Counted from the stretch's first letter, positions 1-6,251 are shown. The stretch: DNA of 10,625 bases from Elusimicrobiota bacterium (GCA_028869495.1 JAGWRY010000172.1:1-10625); one strand, 5' to 3'. The notes: generated by a model from the sequence alone, not told the origin. Made by a program: numbers and translations.

Positions 1-705
1 CTCCTCGTGCAGGCGGCGGGCGAGGCGGCGCACGCCGCGCGGGGGCTGGCCGTTGCCGGTCAGCAGGATGCAGTTGTACTTGCGCCAGAACTTGTCCTCG
101 GACAGGCGGTTCCACTGGGTGCCCTTCTCGATCAGGAGCACGAAGTCGGCCGTGCACTTCTTGATCTGCAGGTACTCGTGCTCGACGATCGAGGGCACCG
201 AGTAGCCGCCCTTGCCGAGGCGCGCGCAGTCGACGCGGTCGCCGTCGTCCTCGAAGACGACGGGGCCGACGATCGTGCCCGCGTTCTCGGCGCGGACGTG
301 GAACTCCTCGCGCAGGGCCGCCAGCCCGACCTCCAGGTCCTCGATCACCGGGTCCGACTCGGCCTGGTCGTCGAAGGTGTTCTCGTGGGAGTCGCCGATC
401 GTGTGCTTCGTGCGGTAGTAGATCTCGCGCAGGCTGGTGGTCAGGTCCGCCTTCTGCAGTTCGTTCAAGGCGTCGGCGACCAGCATCGTCTGCATGAACT
501 TCTTGGCCATGCCCACGTTGAAGAACGTGCGCATCTGCTTGTTGCGGCCCATCTCGATGATGCCGCGCTTCTCGTTGAAGCTGACGTTCGACAGGGAACG
601 CACCGGGATGGAGATCGCCGGGTCCTTCTTCCTCGCGGCGGCCTCGATGACGAGGTCGGCCAGGCCGATCAGCTTCTTCTCGACGGCGGGGTTTTTCGTG
701 GGCAT
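1..705 (-). CDS. top6A: DNA topoisomerase VI subunit A, N-terminal part (runs off left edge)
   Basis: Catalytic, DNA-cleaving subunit of type IIB topoisomerase VI (Spo11/Top6A family), which with subunit B passes one duplex through a transient double-strand break. 235 residues are visible. SLREIYYRTKH (residues 91-101) is the winged-helix/CAP motif, and its Tyr pair at 96-97 holds the catalytic tyrosine. ESDPVIEDLEVGL (116-128), VVFEDDGDRVDCARLGKGGY (149-168) and LLIEKGTQWNRL (190-201, Toprim glutamate E193) match the family in order, followed by CILLTGNGQP. The Toprim DxD motif and the C terminus lie outside the window. The ATG at 705-703 is chosen because a -10 box (715-720) ends 9 bases upstream. 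No Shine-Dalgarno is present, so the mRNA is probably leaderless. The promoter and first codons closely match those of subunit B about 4 kb away. Family assignment is from motif recognition and is firm. Confidence 0.93.
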   Translation of the reverse strand, partial: MPTKNPAVEKKLIGLADLVIEAAARKKDPAISIPVRSLSNVSFNEKRGIIEMGRNKQMRTFFNVGMAKKFMQTMLVADALNELQKADLTTSLREIYYRTKHTIGDSHENTFDDQAESDPVIEDLEVGLAALREEFHVRAENAGTIVGPVVFEDDGDRVDCARLGKGGYSVPSIVEHEYLQIKKCTADFVLLIEKGTQWNRLSEDKFWRKYNCILLTGNGQPPRGVRRLARRLHEE

Positions 706-714
706 GAGGCCGGG

Positions 715-723
715 ATTTTAGCA
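715..723 (-). promoter_or_regulatory. Extended -10 promoter of topoisomerase VI subunit A
   Basis: On the minus strand TGC precedes TAAAAT (TAAAAT at 720-715), an extended -10 element. It lies 9 bases before the ATG, so transcription should start within a few bases of the start codon. No -35 resembling TTGACA is seen at 16-18 bases. The same architecture precedes subunit B. Confidence 0.7.
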
Positions 724-747
724 AAGGAGGGGAGCGCTCGCCCACCC

Positions 748-776
748 TTGCGCCCCGACGGGGCCGGGGCTATACT
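748..776 (+). promoter_or_regulatory. Promoter of the calpain-like protease gene pair
   Basis: A -35-like TTGCGC (748-753) and a -10 TATACT (771-776) are separated by exactly 17 bases. The protease ATG begins 26 bases after the -10 box, giving a short leader of about 20 nt. This is the one promoter in the window with a recognisable -35. It diverges from the topoisomerase VI A promoter within a 97-base intergenic region (706-802) that holds nothing else I can see. Confidence 0.65.
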
Positions 777-802
777 CCGGGGAGCGGCGTCGCCCCTTCG
801 CC

Positions 803-2257
803 ATGAGGCTGCGAAACCCCCTGACGCTCGCCGTCCTGTCGGCCGCGCTCTGCGCCGCGAGCGCCGCGGCCGGCGATCCCGCGCGCGATTCCGGCGCCTC
901 GGCCACCCTGCAGGACGCCGCGAGCCATCTCTCGGCGGGCGACGTCTCCGGGATCTACGGCGAGCGCCCCGTCGGGGACCCGGGCGCCGTCGGGACCGGC
1001 GCGCCGGGGGGCCTGCGCGCCGCCGCGAACGCGCCGGGCGCGGCGGGGCTCCCGGAGAACCAGCTGCCCCAGGGCTTCCAGTCCTTCGCGGCGGCCCCGC
1101 CGGGCGTCTCGGGCGGCGCCGCGGCCGGCTCGGGGTCGTGGCTGAGCCGGCTCGAGTCCATGGCGAGCGGCCTGTTCCGCATGACGCCGGCGACTCCGCC
1201 GGCCAAGCCGATGCCGGACCCGTCCTTCAGCTGGTGCGCTCCCGGCCAGAAGGCGCCGTGCCCGGTCATGAACATCGATTTCTCGGACGGCGCGGAGCCG
1301 GTCACGGAGTTCGTCGACTACAAGAAGGTGGACGGCCGCGTGTTCTCCTCGTCGAGTTGGTGGAAGTTCTGGGACCAGACGCGGCGCGTGAGCTCCTCCG
1401 ACGTCGCCCAGGGCCGGGCCGGCGACTGCTTCCTGCTGGCGTCGCTGGCCGCGGTCGCCGCCACGCATCCCGACGTCCTGCTGGGCATGATCAAGCAGGA
1501 CCGGACAACGTCCTCCTTCTGGGTGCGCTTCTACGAGGGCAAGCCGCTCAAGCCCGCCCTCGTCGGACCGATCACGGACGCCTTCCCGGTCTGGAAATCG
1601 GATCTGAGCGAGTACAACCTTTCCGGCCCCGTCTTCGCCCATCCGAGCTCGCCGGACGGACCGATCTGGCCGCTGGTGGTCGAGAAGGCCTATACGGCGA
1701 AGTTCCGTCACGACTCGTACGCGTCCCTGAACACGGGCGGCGACGCGGGGGTCGCGATCTCCCGCGTCACCGGCCGTCCGACCCTCAGCTACAGCTTCTA
1801 CCCGGGCGGGACCGCGTTCAAGACGGCGACCCTGCGGCAGGTGGCGGCGTGGGTCCGGAAGGGGTTTCCGATGACCGTCGCGACGCGACAACCTCAGCGC
1901 TGCCCCGGGCACCATCTCACGCTGGGCCTGACGATCCGGGCGACGGACCCGGAGCGCGCCGCCGAGCCCGCGTCCCGCGAGTCCGACGACGCGCAGGTCC
2001 CGTATTGCGACGATCCGTTCTATCAGGGCCTCGTCGCGTGCGCGTTCCGTTCCGGCGACCCGGTCTGCGCGCAGACGAGCGTCCCCCGGCTGGTGCCGCG
2101 GCACTCGTACTGGATCAAGAGCGTCGACGCCGCGGGCGGGACCGTGACCCTCGCCAATCCTTGGGGGCCCGGCGCGAACGTCGTCACCGAGCCGTGGAGC
2201 CGCCTGCGCCGCTCCCTGGGCTGGATCTTCGTCAACCAATTGGGCGGGGGGCGGTGA
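803..2257 (+). CDS. Exported calpain-family (C2-like) cysteine protease
   Basis: Predicted secreted papain-fold protease of 484 residues. The N terminus has basic residues, then a hydrophobic stretch (about 8-22) ending in ASAAAG, a Sec signal peptide. Residues 25-140 are a low-complexity Gly/Ala/Pro region, possibly a linker or propeptide. The catalytic domain begins near 145. QGRAGDCFLLASLAAVA (203-219) is the calpain cysteine motif with C209. WPLVVEKAYTAKF (289-301) and NTGGDAGVAISRVTG (310-324) are further calpain signatures. RHSYWIKSVD supplies His434 and LANPWG supplies Asn452, completing a Cys-His-Asn triad. An insertion (about 365-425) carries four cysteines (367, 402, 413, 423) that could form disulfides after export. 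No calcium-binding C-terminal domain is present. The gene has its own promoter (748-776) and only a weak, distant ribosome site. The next gene starts one base after the stop. Family is sure; substrate is unknown. Confidence 0.88.
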   Translation: MRLRNPLTLAVLSAALCAASAAAGDPARDSGASATLQDAASHLSAGDVSGIYGERPVGDPGAVGTGAPGGLRAAANAPGAAGLPENQLPQGFQSFAAAPPGVSGGAAAGSGSWLSRLESMASGLFRMTPATPPAKPMPDPSFSWCAPGQKAPCPVMNIDFSDGAEPVTEFVDYKKVDGRVFSSSSWWKFWDQTRRVSSSDVAQGRAGDCFLLASLAAVAATHPDVLLGMIKQDRTTSSFWVRFYEGKPLKPALVGPITDAFPVWKSDLSEYNLSGPVFAHPSSPDGPIWPLVVEKAYTAKFRHDSYASLNTGGDAGVAISRVTGRPTLSYSFYPGGTAFKTATLRQVAAWVRKGFPMTVATRQPQRCPGHHLTLGLTIRATDPERAAEPASRESDDAQVPYCDDPFYQGLVACAFRSGDPVCAQTSVPRLVPRHSYWIKSVDAAGGTVTLANPWGPGANVVTEPWSRLRRSLGWIFVNQLGGGR

Positions 2258-2258
2258 G

Positions 2259-2690
2259 ATGACGCGGAGAGCCCCGGTCCTCGCGCGCGCGCTCCTGCTC
2301 GGGGCGGCCCTGATCCTTTCGTGCCTGGAGGCGCGCGCGGCGCCTCCCGCGGCGCCGGGCGGCGGCTTCTCGATCTCGATCGAACAGGGCACGCAGATGG
2401 ATTTCGGCGGCCTGTCGATCGGCCTCATCGACGCCAGCCGAGGGTACTACCTGGACGGGGGGGGGCGGCGCCGCTACGGCCTGCGCGCGAGCCTGGCGCT
2501 CACGCTCCTCGGACAGCCGAAGAGCTACCGGCAGGTCGACGCGGTCAAAGGGCAGGTCATCCTGATCGGCGGCTACCGCGTGCTCGTACAGGACATCCTG
2601 CCGAAGGGCGACGGGTCGGTCGTCGTCGCGGTCCGGGGTCCCGCCCCGAAGCCGAAGAGCTGGCTGAGCCGCCTGCTCGAGCGGCTGTAA
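2259..2690 (+). CDS. Small exported protein of unknown family, partner of the calpain-like protease
   Basis: A 143-residue protein that I do not recognise. Residues 1-27 form a signal peptide: MTRR, then a long hydrophobic core. Cleavage is plausible after ARA (25-27). A cysteine at 22 (ILSC) is an imperfect lipobox, so a lipoprotein is possible but less likely. The mature part (about 116 residues) alternates hydrophobic residues in a pattern suggesting a beta-rich fold, with GLSIGLIDASRGYYLD (51-66) and VILIGGYRVLVQDI (100-113) the most structured-looking parts. It ends in a Pro/Lys linker and SWLSRLLERL; the hexamer SWLSRL also occurs in the protease (residues 112-117). The ATG lies one base after the protease stop, so the pair is surely co-transcribed. 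By analogy with staphopain-staphostatin pairs, a dedicated inhibitor or chaperone of the protease is a reasonable inference, not shown. Confidence 0.75.
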   Translation: MTRRAPVLARALLLGAALILSCLEARAAPPAAPGGGFSISIEQGTQMDFGGLSIGLIDASRGYYLDGGGRRRYGLRASLALTLLGQPKSYRQVDAVKGQVILIGGYRVLVQDILPKGDGSVVVAVRGPAPKPKSWLSRLLERL

Positions 2691-2694
2691 AGCC

Positions 2695-4650
2695 CTACTT
2701 CCGCTTCTTCTTCGCGGGCGTCTTGGCCGGCTTGGCTTTCGGCTTCGCCTTGGCCGGCTTCTTCGCCTTGGCGGCGGGCTTCTTCTTGGCGGCGGCCGCG
2801 GGCTCCGGGGCCGGCTCCGGCGCGGCGTCGGGCGCCGGGGCGGTCTCGGCCGCGGCGGGCTCGGCGGGGACGTCGACCGGGACCTCGCCCTCGACGCCCT
2901 CGGCGGTCACGATGATCGAGTCGGGCAGGCCGTGGGGCCCCGCCTTCTTGTCGAGGAGCGCGTCGGTCTTCTCGCCGCCGGTCAGCTTCTTGGCCAGCTC
3001 GGTCAGCTGGGTCCGAAGCTTCGCTTCGGCGATCTTGCCGCCCTTGAGGCTCTTGCAGGCGGCGACGACCTCCTCGATGTAGAGCTCGAAGATGTTGCGG
3101 CGCTTGTGCTCCAGGTGCGCGCGCTGGCGGCGCTTGAGGAACACGCCCAGGCGGCGGCCGCACTCGCGCAGGGCCAGCGTGATCTCCTTGCGGATCTCGT
3201 CGTAGTCGGCGATCGCCTCCTTCGACTCGCTGGTGAACGGCACCCAGACCGAGGCCATGTGCACGAAGATCGCCATCGGGCCGGCCGGGGGCGCCCCGCG
3301 CGACTGCGCGACGCCGTAGTTGCGCCAGGTCGTGTCGAGGACGGCCTTGAAGGTCGCGCAGGCCGACTGCTGGTAGACGAGGGGGACGCGGTTGGCGAAG
3401 CGGATCACGCGGGCCAGCTCGCTGTCGTCGCCCTCGCGGCTCTCGCCCTCGGCCAGCGGCGTCTTGGGCTGGGCGGCGTCGGCGGCGGCCTGCTCCGGAG
3501 TCTTGCCGAAGGCCAGGCCCGCCTCGATGACGAACGGGTTGCCGCGGTAGACGGCCGGCGGGCGGGTGACGGCGGTGTAGAACTCGCCCTTGATCTGCTT
3601 GTAGAGGCCGGCCAGGATCGCGCGCTCGCCGATCGGCGACAGGCAGTTGGTGGGCGGCGCCATCAGCTTGGCGGCCTGCAGGGACTTGAAGAGGCGTTCG
3701 GCGTCGGCGCCGACCACGTCGCGCGGGCGCTTGTGGGGGTTCAGGCCCGCTTCCTTGCAGATCTCCTCCGCCGCGGGGCCGGAGACGCGGGAGAAGTCGG
3801 TGGAGAGGAAGCCGGAGAGCCAGTGGCTCTTGGTGTCCTGCAGCATCTTCAGCATCATGCCCAGCTCGATGCCGTACGGGTGGGGCTTGATCTCCTTGGG
3901 CGGCTCGGGCAGCTCCTGGATGGTGCGGGGGTAGACCTTGGTCTCGCCGTCCGGGGCGCGGTAGGTGAACTGGGCGTGGGGGTTGGAGATGGCCGACAGC
4001 TCCATGTACTCGTCCACGGACGCCCGGCCCTTCTGGTACTTGCCCTCCAGCTCGATCGTCACCTGGGTGCCGCGGTGGCGCTCCCACTCGATCTGCTTCT
4101 TCTCGAGGACCAGCGGCTCGTTCTTCTTCGTGTCGATCTGGACCTCGAAGTAGTGGGCCGGCTGCTTCTCGCCGGTGCGCGAGATGATCTTGACCGGCTT
4201 GCCGGTCGTCAGCTGGCCGTACATGCCGGCCGCCGAGATGCCGATGCCCTGCTGGCCGCGGCTCATGCGCAGGCGGTGGAACTTGGAGCCGTACAGGAGC
4301 TTGGCGAAGATCTTCGGGATCTGGTCGCGCACGATGCCCGGGCCGTGGTCCACCACCGTCACGCGGAAGCGCGTGGCCTGGGAGGCGGCCGGGGCCGGGT
4401 GGCCGTCCGAGGTCACCGCCTCGAGCGTGACCGCGATGTCCGGCAGGATGCCGGCCTCCTCCGAGGCGTCCAGCGCGTTGTCGACGGCCTCCTTGACGGC
4501 GGTCAGCAGCGCCTTGCGCGGGTTGTCGAAGCCCAGCAGGTGCCGGTTCTTCGTGAAGAACTCGGAGACGGAGATCTCGCGCTGGAGCTTGCCCATCTCG
4601 TCGGCGGACTTGCCGCGAGGGGCCTTCTTCTCGGAGGTTTTCGTGGTCAT
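2695..4650 (-). CDS. top6B: DNA topoisomerase VI subunit B (GHKL ATPase)
   Basis: ATP-binding subunit of topoisomerase VI; ATP-driven dimerisation gates strand passage by subunit A. 651 residues. The GHKL motifs are intact: KEAVDNALDA (N box, 53-62, with Glu54 and Asn58), VVDHGPGI (99-106) and SRGQQGIGISAAGMYGQ (130-146). The H2TH region is near WLSGFLSTDFSRVSG (277-291). The transducer carries HMASVWVPFTSESKEAIA (464-481), with the ATP-sensing Lys at 477. After about residue 584 an acidic Ala/Pro/Glu stretch leads into a basic Lys/Ala/Pro tail (621-651, 15 Lys), resembling histone H1 or bacterial H1-like proteins and not part of the usual core. The ATG at 4650-4648 lies 9 bases after an extended -10 with no Shine-Dalgarno. 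The stop is 4 bases from the convergent stop of the small exported protein. Function is firm; the role of the tail is inferred. Confidence 0.95.
   Translation of the reverse strand: MTTKTSEKKAPRGKSADEMGKLQREISVSEFFTKNRHLLGFDNPRKALLTAVKEAVDNALDASEEAGILPDIAVTLEAVTSDGHPAPAASQATRFRVTVVDHGPGIVRDQIPKIFAKLLYGSKFHRLRMSRGQQGIGISAAGMYGQLTTGKPVKIISRTGEKQPAHYFEVQIDTKKNEPLVLEKKQIEWERHRGTQVTIELEGKYQKGRASVDEYMELSAISNPHAQFTYRAPDGETKVYPRTIQELPEPPKEIKPHPYGIELGMMLKMLQDTKSHWLSGFLSTDFSRVSGPAAEEICKEAGLNPHKRPRDVVGADAERLFKSLQAAKLMAPPTNCLSPIGERAILAGLYKQIKGEFYTAVTRPPAVYRGNPFVIEAGLAFGKTPEQAAADAAQPKTPLAEGESREGDDSELARVIRFANRVPLVYQQSACATFKAVLDTTWRNYGVAQSRGAPPAGPMAIFVHMASVWVPFTSESKEAIADYDEIRKEITLALRECGRRLGVFLKRRQRAHLEHKRRNIFELYIEEVVAACKSLKGGKIAEAKLRTQLTELAKKLTGGEKTDALLDKKAGPHGLPDSIIVTAEGVEGEVPVDVPAEPAAAETAPAPDAAPEPAPEPAAAAKKKPAAKAKKPAKAKPKAKPAKTPAKKKRK
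2698..2901 (-). other. Histone-H1-like low-complexity tail encoded at the 3' end of top6B
   Basis: Codes residues 584-651 of subunit B. The first part is Ala/Pro/Glu-rich and acidic (about 584-620). The second is AKKKPAAKAKKPAKAKPKAK followed by a short Lys-rich end. On the plus strand the DNA is an imperfect short repeat of cttggccggcttcttc-like units. Such tails usually bind DNA non-specifically or bind RNA. Repeat slippage could vary its length between strains. Confidence 0.7.
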
Positions 4651-4659
4651 CGGGCCGGG

Positions 4660-4668
4660 ATTCTAGCA
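4660..4668 (-). promoter_or_regulatory. Extended -10 promoter of topoisomerase VI subunit B
   Basis: TGC followed by TAGAAT (4665-4660 on the minus strand), ending 9 bases before the ATG. No -35 is recognisable. From TTTGC through the fourth codon, 29 of 33 bases match the subunit A promoter and start, including identical CCCGGCC between the -10 box and the start. Confidence 0.7.
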
Positions 4669-4693
4669 AACGCTCCGCCCGCGAGCCCAGGGG

Positions 4694-4709
4694 GCGCGCC
4701 GCGGCGCGC
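4694..4709. other. Perfect 16-base GC palindrome at the end of the peroxiredoxin gene
   Basis: GCGCGCCGCGGCGCGC is its own reverse complement and runs into the peroxiredoxin stop codon (4711-4709). In RNA it could fold as a 6-bp stem with a 4-base loop. No T-tract follows on the minus strand, so it is at best a weak or factor-assisted terminator between the peroxiredoxin and top6B genes. In DNA this GC-rich, palindromes of this size can also arise by chance. Confidence 0.35.
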
Positions 4710-5233
4710 TACTGGGCGGCCTGCAGCTTCTCGAGTTCGGCCGCGACGCGCTGCGCGTCGAGCGCCGGGTCCACGTCGCGCTCGACCCAGCGGATGGTCA
4801 GTTTGGGATCGAGGATGAAGGTCCAGCGCTTGCTGTAGCCGAGGAAGCCCTCGGTGCCGTAGGCGCCGATGATCTCGCCGTGGGGGTCGGGGATCAGGGT
4901 GAAGGGGAGATGGTGCTCCTTCTTGAAGCGGCGCTGGGCCTTCAGCGTATCGCGCGAGATCCCGTAGACCGCGGCGCCGGTCTTGCGGATCGCGTCGATG
5001 CCGTCGCGGAAGGCGCAGGCCTGCTTCGTGCAGCCGGGGGTGCCGGCCTTCGGATAGAAATACAGCACGGTCCAATGCCCGCGGCGGCTCTCCAGGTCGA
5101 AGGTCTTGCCGTTGTCGGCGACGACGGAGAAGACCGGGGCGGGGTCGCCGGGCTTCAGCGGCGCGGGGGCGTCCTTGGCGCGGGCCGTCAAGGGGAGGAG
5201 CAGGGCGAGGACGGCGAGGAGGGAGCGGTTCAC
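4709..5233 (-). CDS. bcp: Exported BCP/PrxQ-type thiol peroxiredoxin
   Basis: Reduces hydrogen peroxide and organic peroxides using a peroxidatic cysteine. 174 residues. Residues 1-19 (MNRSLLAVLALLLPLTARA) are a Sec signal peptide, so this version acts in the periplasm or outside the membrane, whereas classical BCP is cytoplasmic. The thioredoxin-fold domain follows, with YPKAGTPGCTKQACAFRD (60-77). C68 is the peroxidatic cysteine in TPxxC context, and C73 five residues on is the BCP-type resolving cysteine. Downstream ISRD, LPFTLIPD and RWTFILDP are family motifs. The start is GTG at 5233-5231, six bases after a perfect TATAAT, implying a leaderless transcript; no ATG gives a better signal peptide. 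It diverges from the GNAT gene. An exported thioredoxin-like reductant would be needed and is not in the window. Confidence 0.9.
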   Translation of the reverse strand: MNRSLLAVLALLLPLTARAKDAPAPLKPGDPAPVFSVVADNGKTFDLESRRGHWTVLYFYPKAGTPGCTKQACAFRDGIDAIRKTGAAVYGISRDTLKAQRRFKKEHHLPFTLIPDPHGEIIGAYGTEGFLGYSKRWTFILDPKLTIRWVERDVDPALDAQRVAAELEKLQAAQ

Positions 5234-5239
5234 GCCCTC

Positions 5240-5245
5240 ATTATA
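5240..5245 (-). promoter_or_regulatory. -10 box of the peroxiredoxin gene
   Basis: Perfect TATAAT on the minus strand (preceded by GGC), ending six bases before the GTG start codon. Transcription would begin at or next to the G of GTG. No -35 is recognised. Confidence 0.7.
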
Positions 5246-5257
5246 GCCGAGAATTCG

Positions 5258-5263
5258 TATCCT
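5258..5263 (+). promoter_or_regulatory. Possible -10 box of the GNAT gene
   Basis: TATCCT on the plus strand, 32 bases before the GTG start; the flanking gaattc makes this a local AT-rich island. It sits 12 bases from the divergent peroxiredoxin -10. No -35 is seen. Weaker match than the others in the window. Confidence 0.4.
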
Positions 5264-5268
5264 CTGGG

Positions 5269-5288
5269 CGGGCGCGCCCTCGCGCCCG
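5269..5288 (+). other. GC-rich hairpin filling the leader of the GNAT gene
   Basis: CGGGCGCG (5269-5276) pairs perfectly with CGCGCCCG (5281-5288) across a CCCT loop: an 8-bp stem, all G-C. It ends 7 bases before the GTG start. If the -10 at 5258-5263 is used, the transcript would begin almost exactly at the base of this stem. Confidence 0.5.
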
Positions 5289-5295
5289 ACCTCCG

Positions 5296-5775
5296 GTGAT
5301 CGAGATCTCCGCCGCGACGGACGCCGACCACGACTGGGCCCGGGCGCTCCTGAAGGAGCGCTGGACCTCGGCGCGCATCGTCACCCGCGGGCGCGTGCAC
5401 CGCGCCGACCGCCTGCCCGCCTTCGTCGCGCGGCTGGACGGCGAGCGCGCCGGGCTGGCGACGTACCGGCTCGAGGGCGCGGAGTGCGAGATCGTCTCGC
5501 TGGACTCGACGCGCGAGCGGCGCGGCGTCGCGAGCGCGCTCGTCGGGGCGGTCCGCGCGGAGGCGGCGCGGCGCGGCTGCCGCCGCCTGTGGCTGGTGAC
5601 GACCAACGAGAACGTCCGCGCCCAGCGCTTCTACGAGGGGCGCGGCTTCGCGCTCGCGAGGGTCCACCGCGGCGCCGTCGAGGCGGACCGGCGCCTCAAG
5701 CCGTCCATCCCGAAGCTCGGGGAGGGCGGCGTGCCGATCGTCGACGAGCACGAGTACGAGCTCGCGCTTCCCTAA
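5296..5775 (+). CDS. GNAT-family N-acetyltransferase
   Basis: Transfers the acetyl group of acetyl-CoA to an amine; the substrate is not evident. 159 residues, normal for a single-domain GNAT. The acetyl-CoA-binding motif A is RERRGVASALVGAVRAEAA (residues 73-91), preceded by the EIVSLDS strand and followed by LWLVTTNENVRAQRFYEGRGF (98-118), the classic motif A-to-B segment with the conserved Asn and Tyr. The C terminus KPSIPKLGEGGVPIVDEHEYELAL is typical of one GNAT subgroup often annotated only as acetyltransferase. The GTG at 5296 is used because the N-terminal beta strand (MIEISAATDAD) begins there. There is no Shine-Dalgarno; a hairpin occupies the leader. It is followed after 20 bases by the YeeE pair, which has its own -10. 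Confidence 0.88.
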   Translation: MIEISAATDADHDWARALLKERWTSARIVTRGRVHRADRLPAFVARLDGERAGLATYRLEGAECEIVSLDSTRERRGVASALVGAVRAEAARRGCRRLWLVTTNENVRAQRFYEGRGFALARVHRGAVEADRRLKPSIPKLGEGGVPIVDEHEYELALP

Positions 5776-5780
5776 AAAGC

Positions 5781-5786
5781 TATGCT
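5781..5786 (+). promoter_or_regulatory. -10 box of the YeeE/YedE gene pair
   Basis: TATGCT (preceded by AGC) on the plus strand, ending 9 bases before the ATG at 5796. Located just after the GNAT stop codon in a 20-base gap. Predicts leaderless or nearly leaderless mRNA. No -35 recognised. Confidence 0.55.
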
Positions 5787-5795
5787 AGCCGCGCG

Positions 5796-6251
5796 ATGCC
5801 GACCCTCCTGCCCCTGTTCCCGCGCGGCTGGGCGCACTACCTGGGCGGCGGCGCGCTGATCGGCGCCGGCGTCTCGCTGATCTACGTCTCGACCGGCGCG
5901 GCGGCGGGGACCAGCTCCTTCTTCAGCGCGTCCTGGTCGTGGGCCTCGGGCCTGCCCTTCTTCCGGCAGGCGCGCTGGCGCGAGGAGCGCGTCTGGCGCC
6001 TGCTCTACGCCGCGGGCCTGATCGCCGGGGCCCTCCTGTGGCGCCTGGAGACCGGGACGAGCCTGGCGACGTCCGTCGCGCCGTGGCGCCTGCTCGTCGG
6101 CGGCCTCCTGGCCGGCTTCGGCACGCGGCTGTCGGGCGGCTGCACCGCCGGGCACGGCATCTGCGGGATCGCCTCGCTCAAGCGCGAGTCCTTCGTCGCG
6201 GTGCCCGTGTTCCTGCTGACCGCCGTCCTCGTCGCGCACCTGCTCCCGTGA
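5796..6251 (+). CDS. YeeE/YedE-family sulfur-compound transporter, first half
   Basis: Integral membrane protein of 151 residues, the first of two half-size subunits of a YeeE/YedE (DUF395) transporter, a family that includes thiosulfate importers. Hydrophobic segments appear at about 15-32, 67-82, 97-112 and 133-150. The signature GFGTRLSGGCTAGHGICGIA (107-126) carries C116, H120 and C123; the equivalent conserved cysteine of studied members takes part in moving sulfur compounds through the pore. The start ATG lies 9 bases after a -10 box with no Shine-Dalgarno. Its stop overlaps the GTG of the second half by four bases (GTGA), so the two are translationally coupled. Substrate could be thiosulfate, sulfide or persulfide; the sequence does not decide. 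Confidence 0.87.
   Translation: MPTLLPLFPRGWAHYLGGGALIGAGVSLIYVSTGAAAGTSSFFSASWSWASGLPFFRQARWREERVWRLLYAAGLIAGALLWRLETGTSLATSVAPWRLLVGGLLAGFGTRLSGGCTAGHGICGIASLKRESFVAVPVFLLTAVLVAHLLP

Noticed and set aside
7..2262. A 751-residue open frame on the plus strand, and similar long frames at 770-2428 (minus), 2573-4669 (minus), 2932-4818 (plus), 7040-9076 (plus) and 8635-10452 (minus).
   Set aside because: They are Arg/Ala/Gly-rich translations without any domain, lying across genes with clear family motifs in another frame. In GC-rich DNA stop codons are rare, so long shadow frames are expected.
4694..4709. A Rho-independent terminator formed by the GC palindrome after the peroxiredoxin gene.
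   Set aside because: No T-run follows in the direction of transcription and the loop is minimal. It is listed only as a palindrome.
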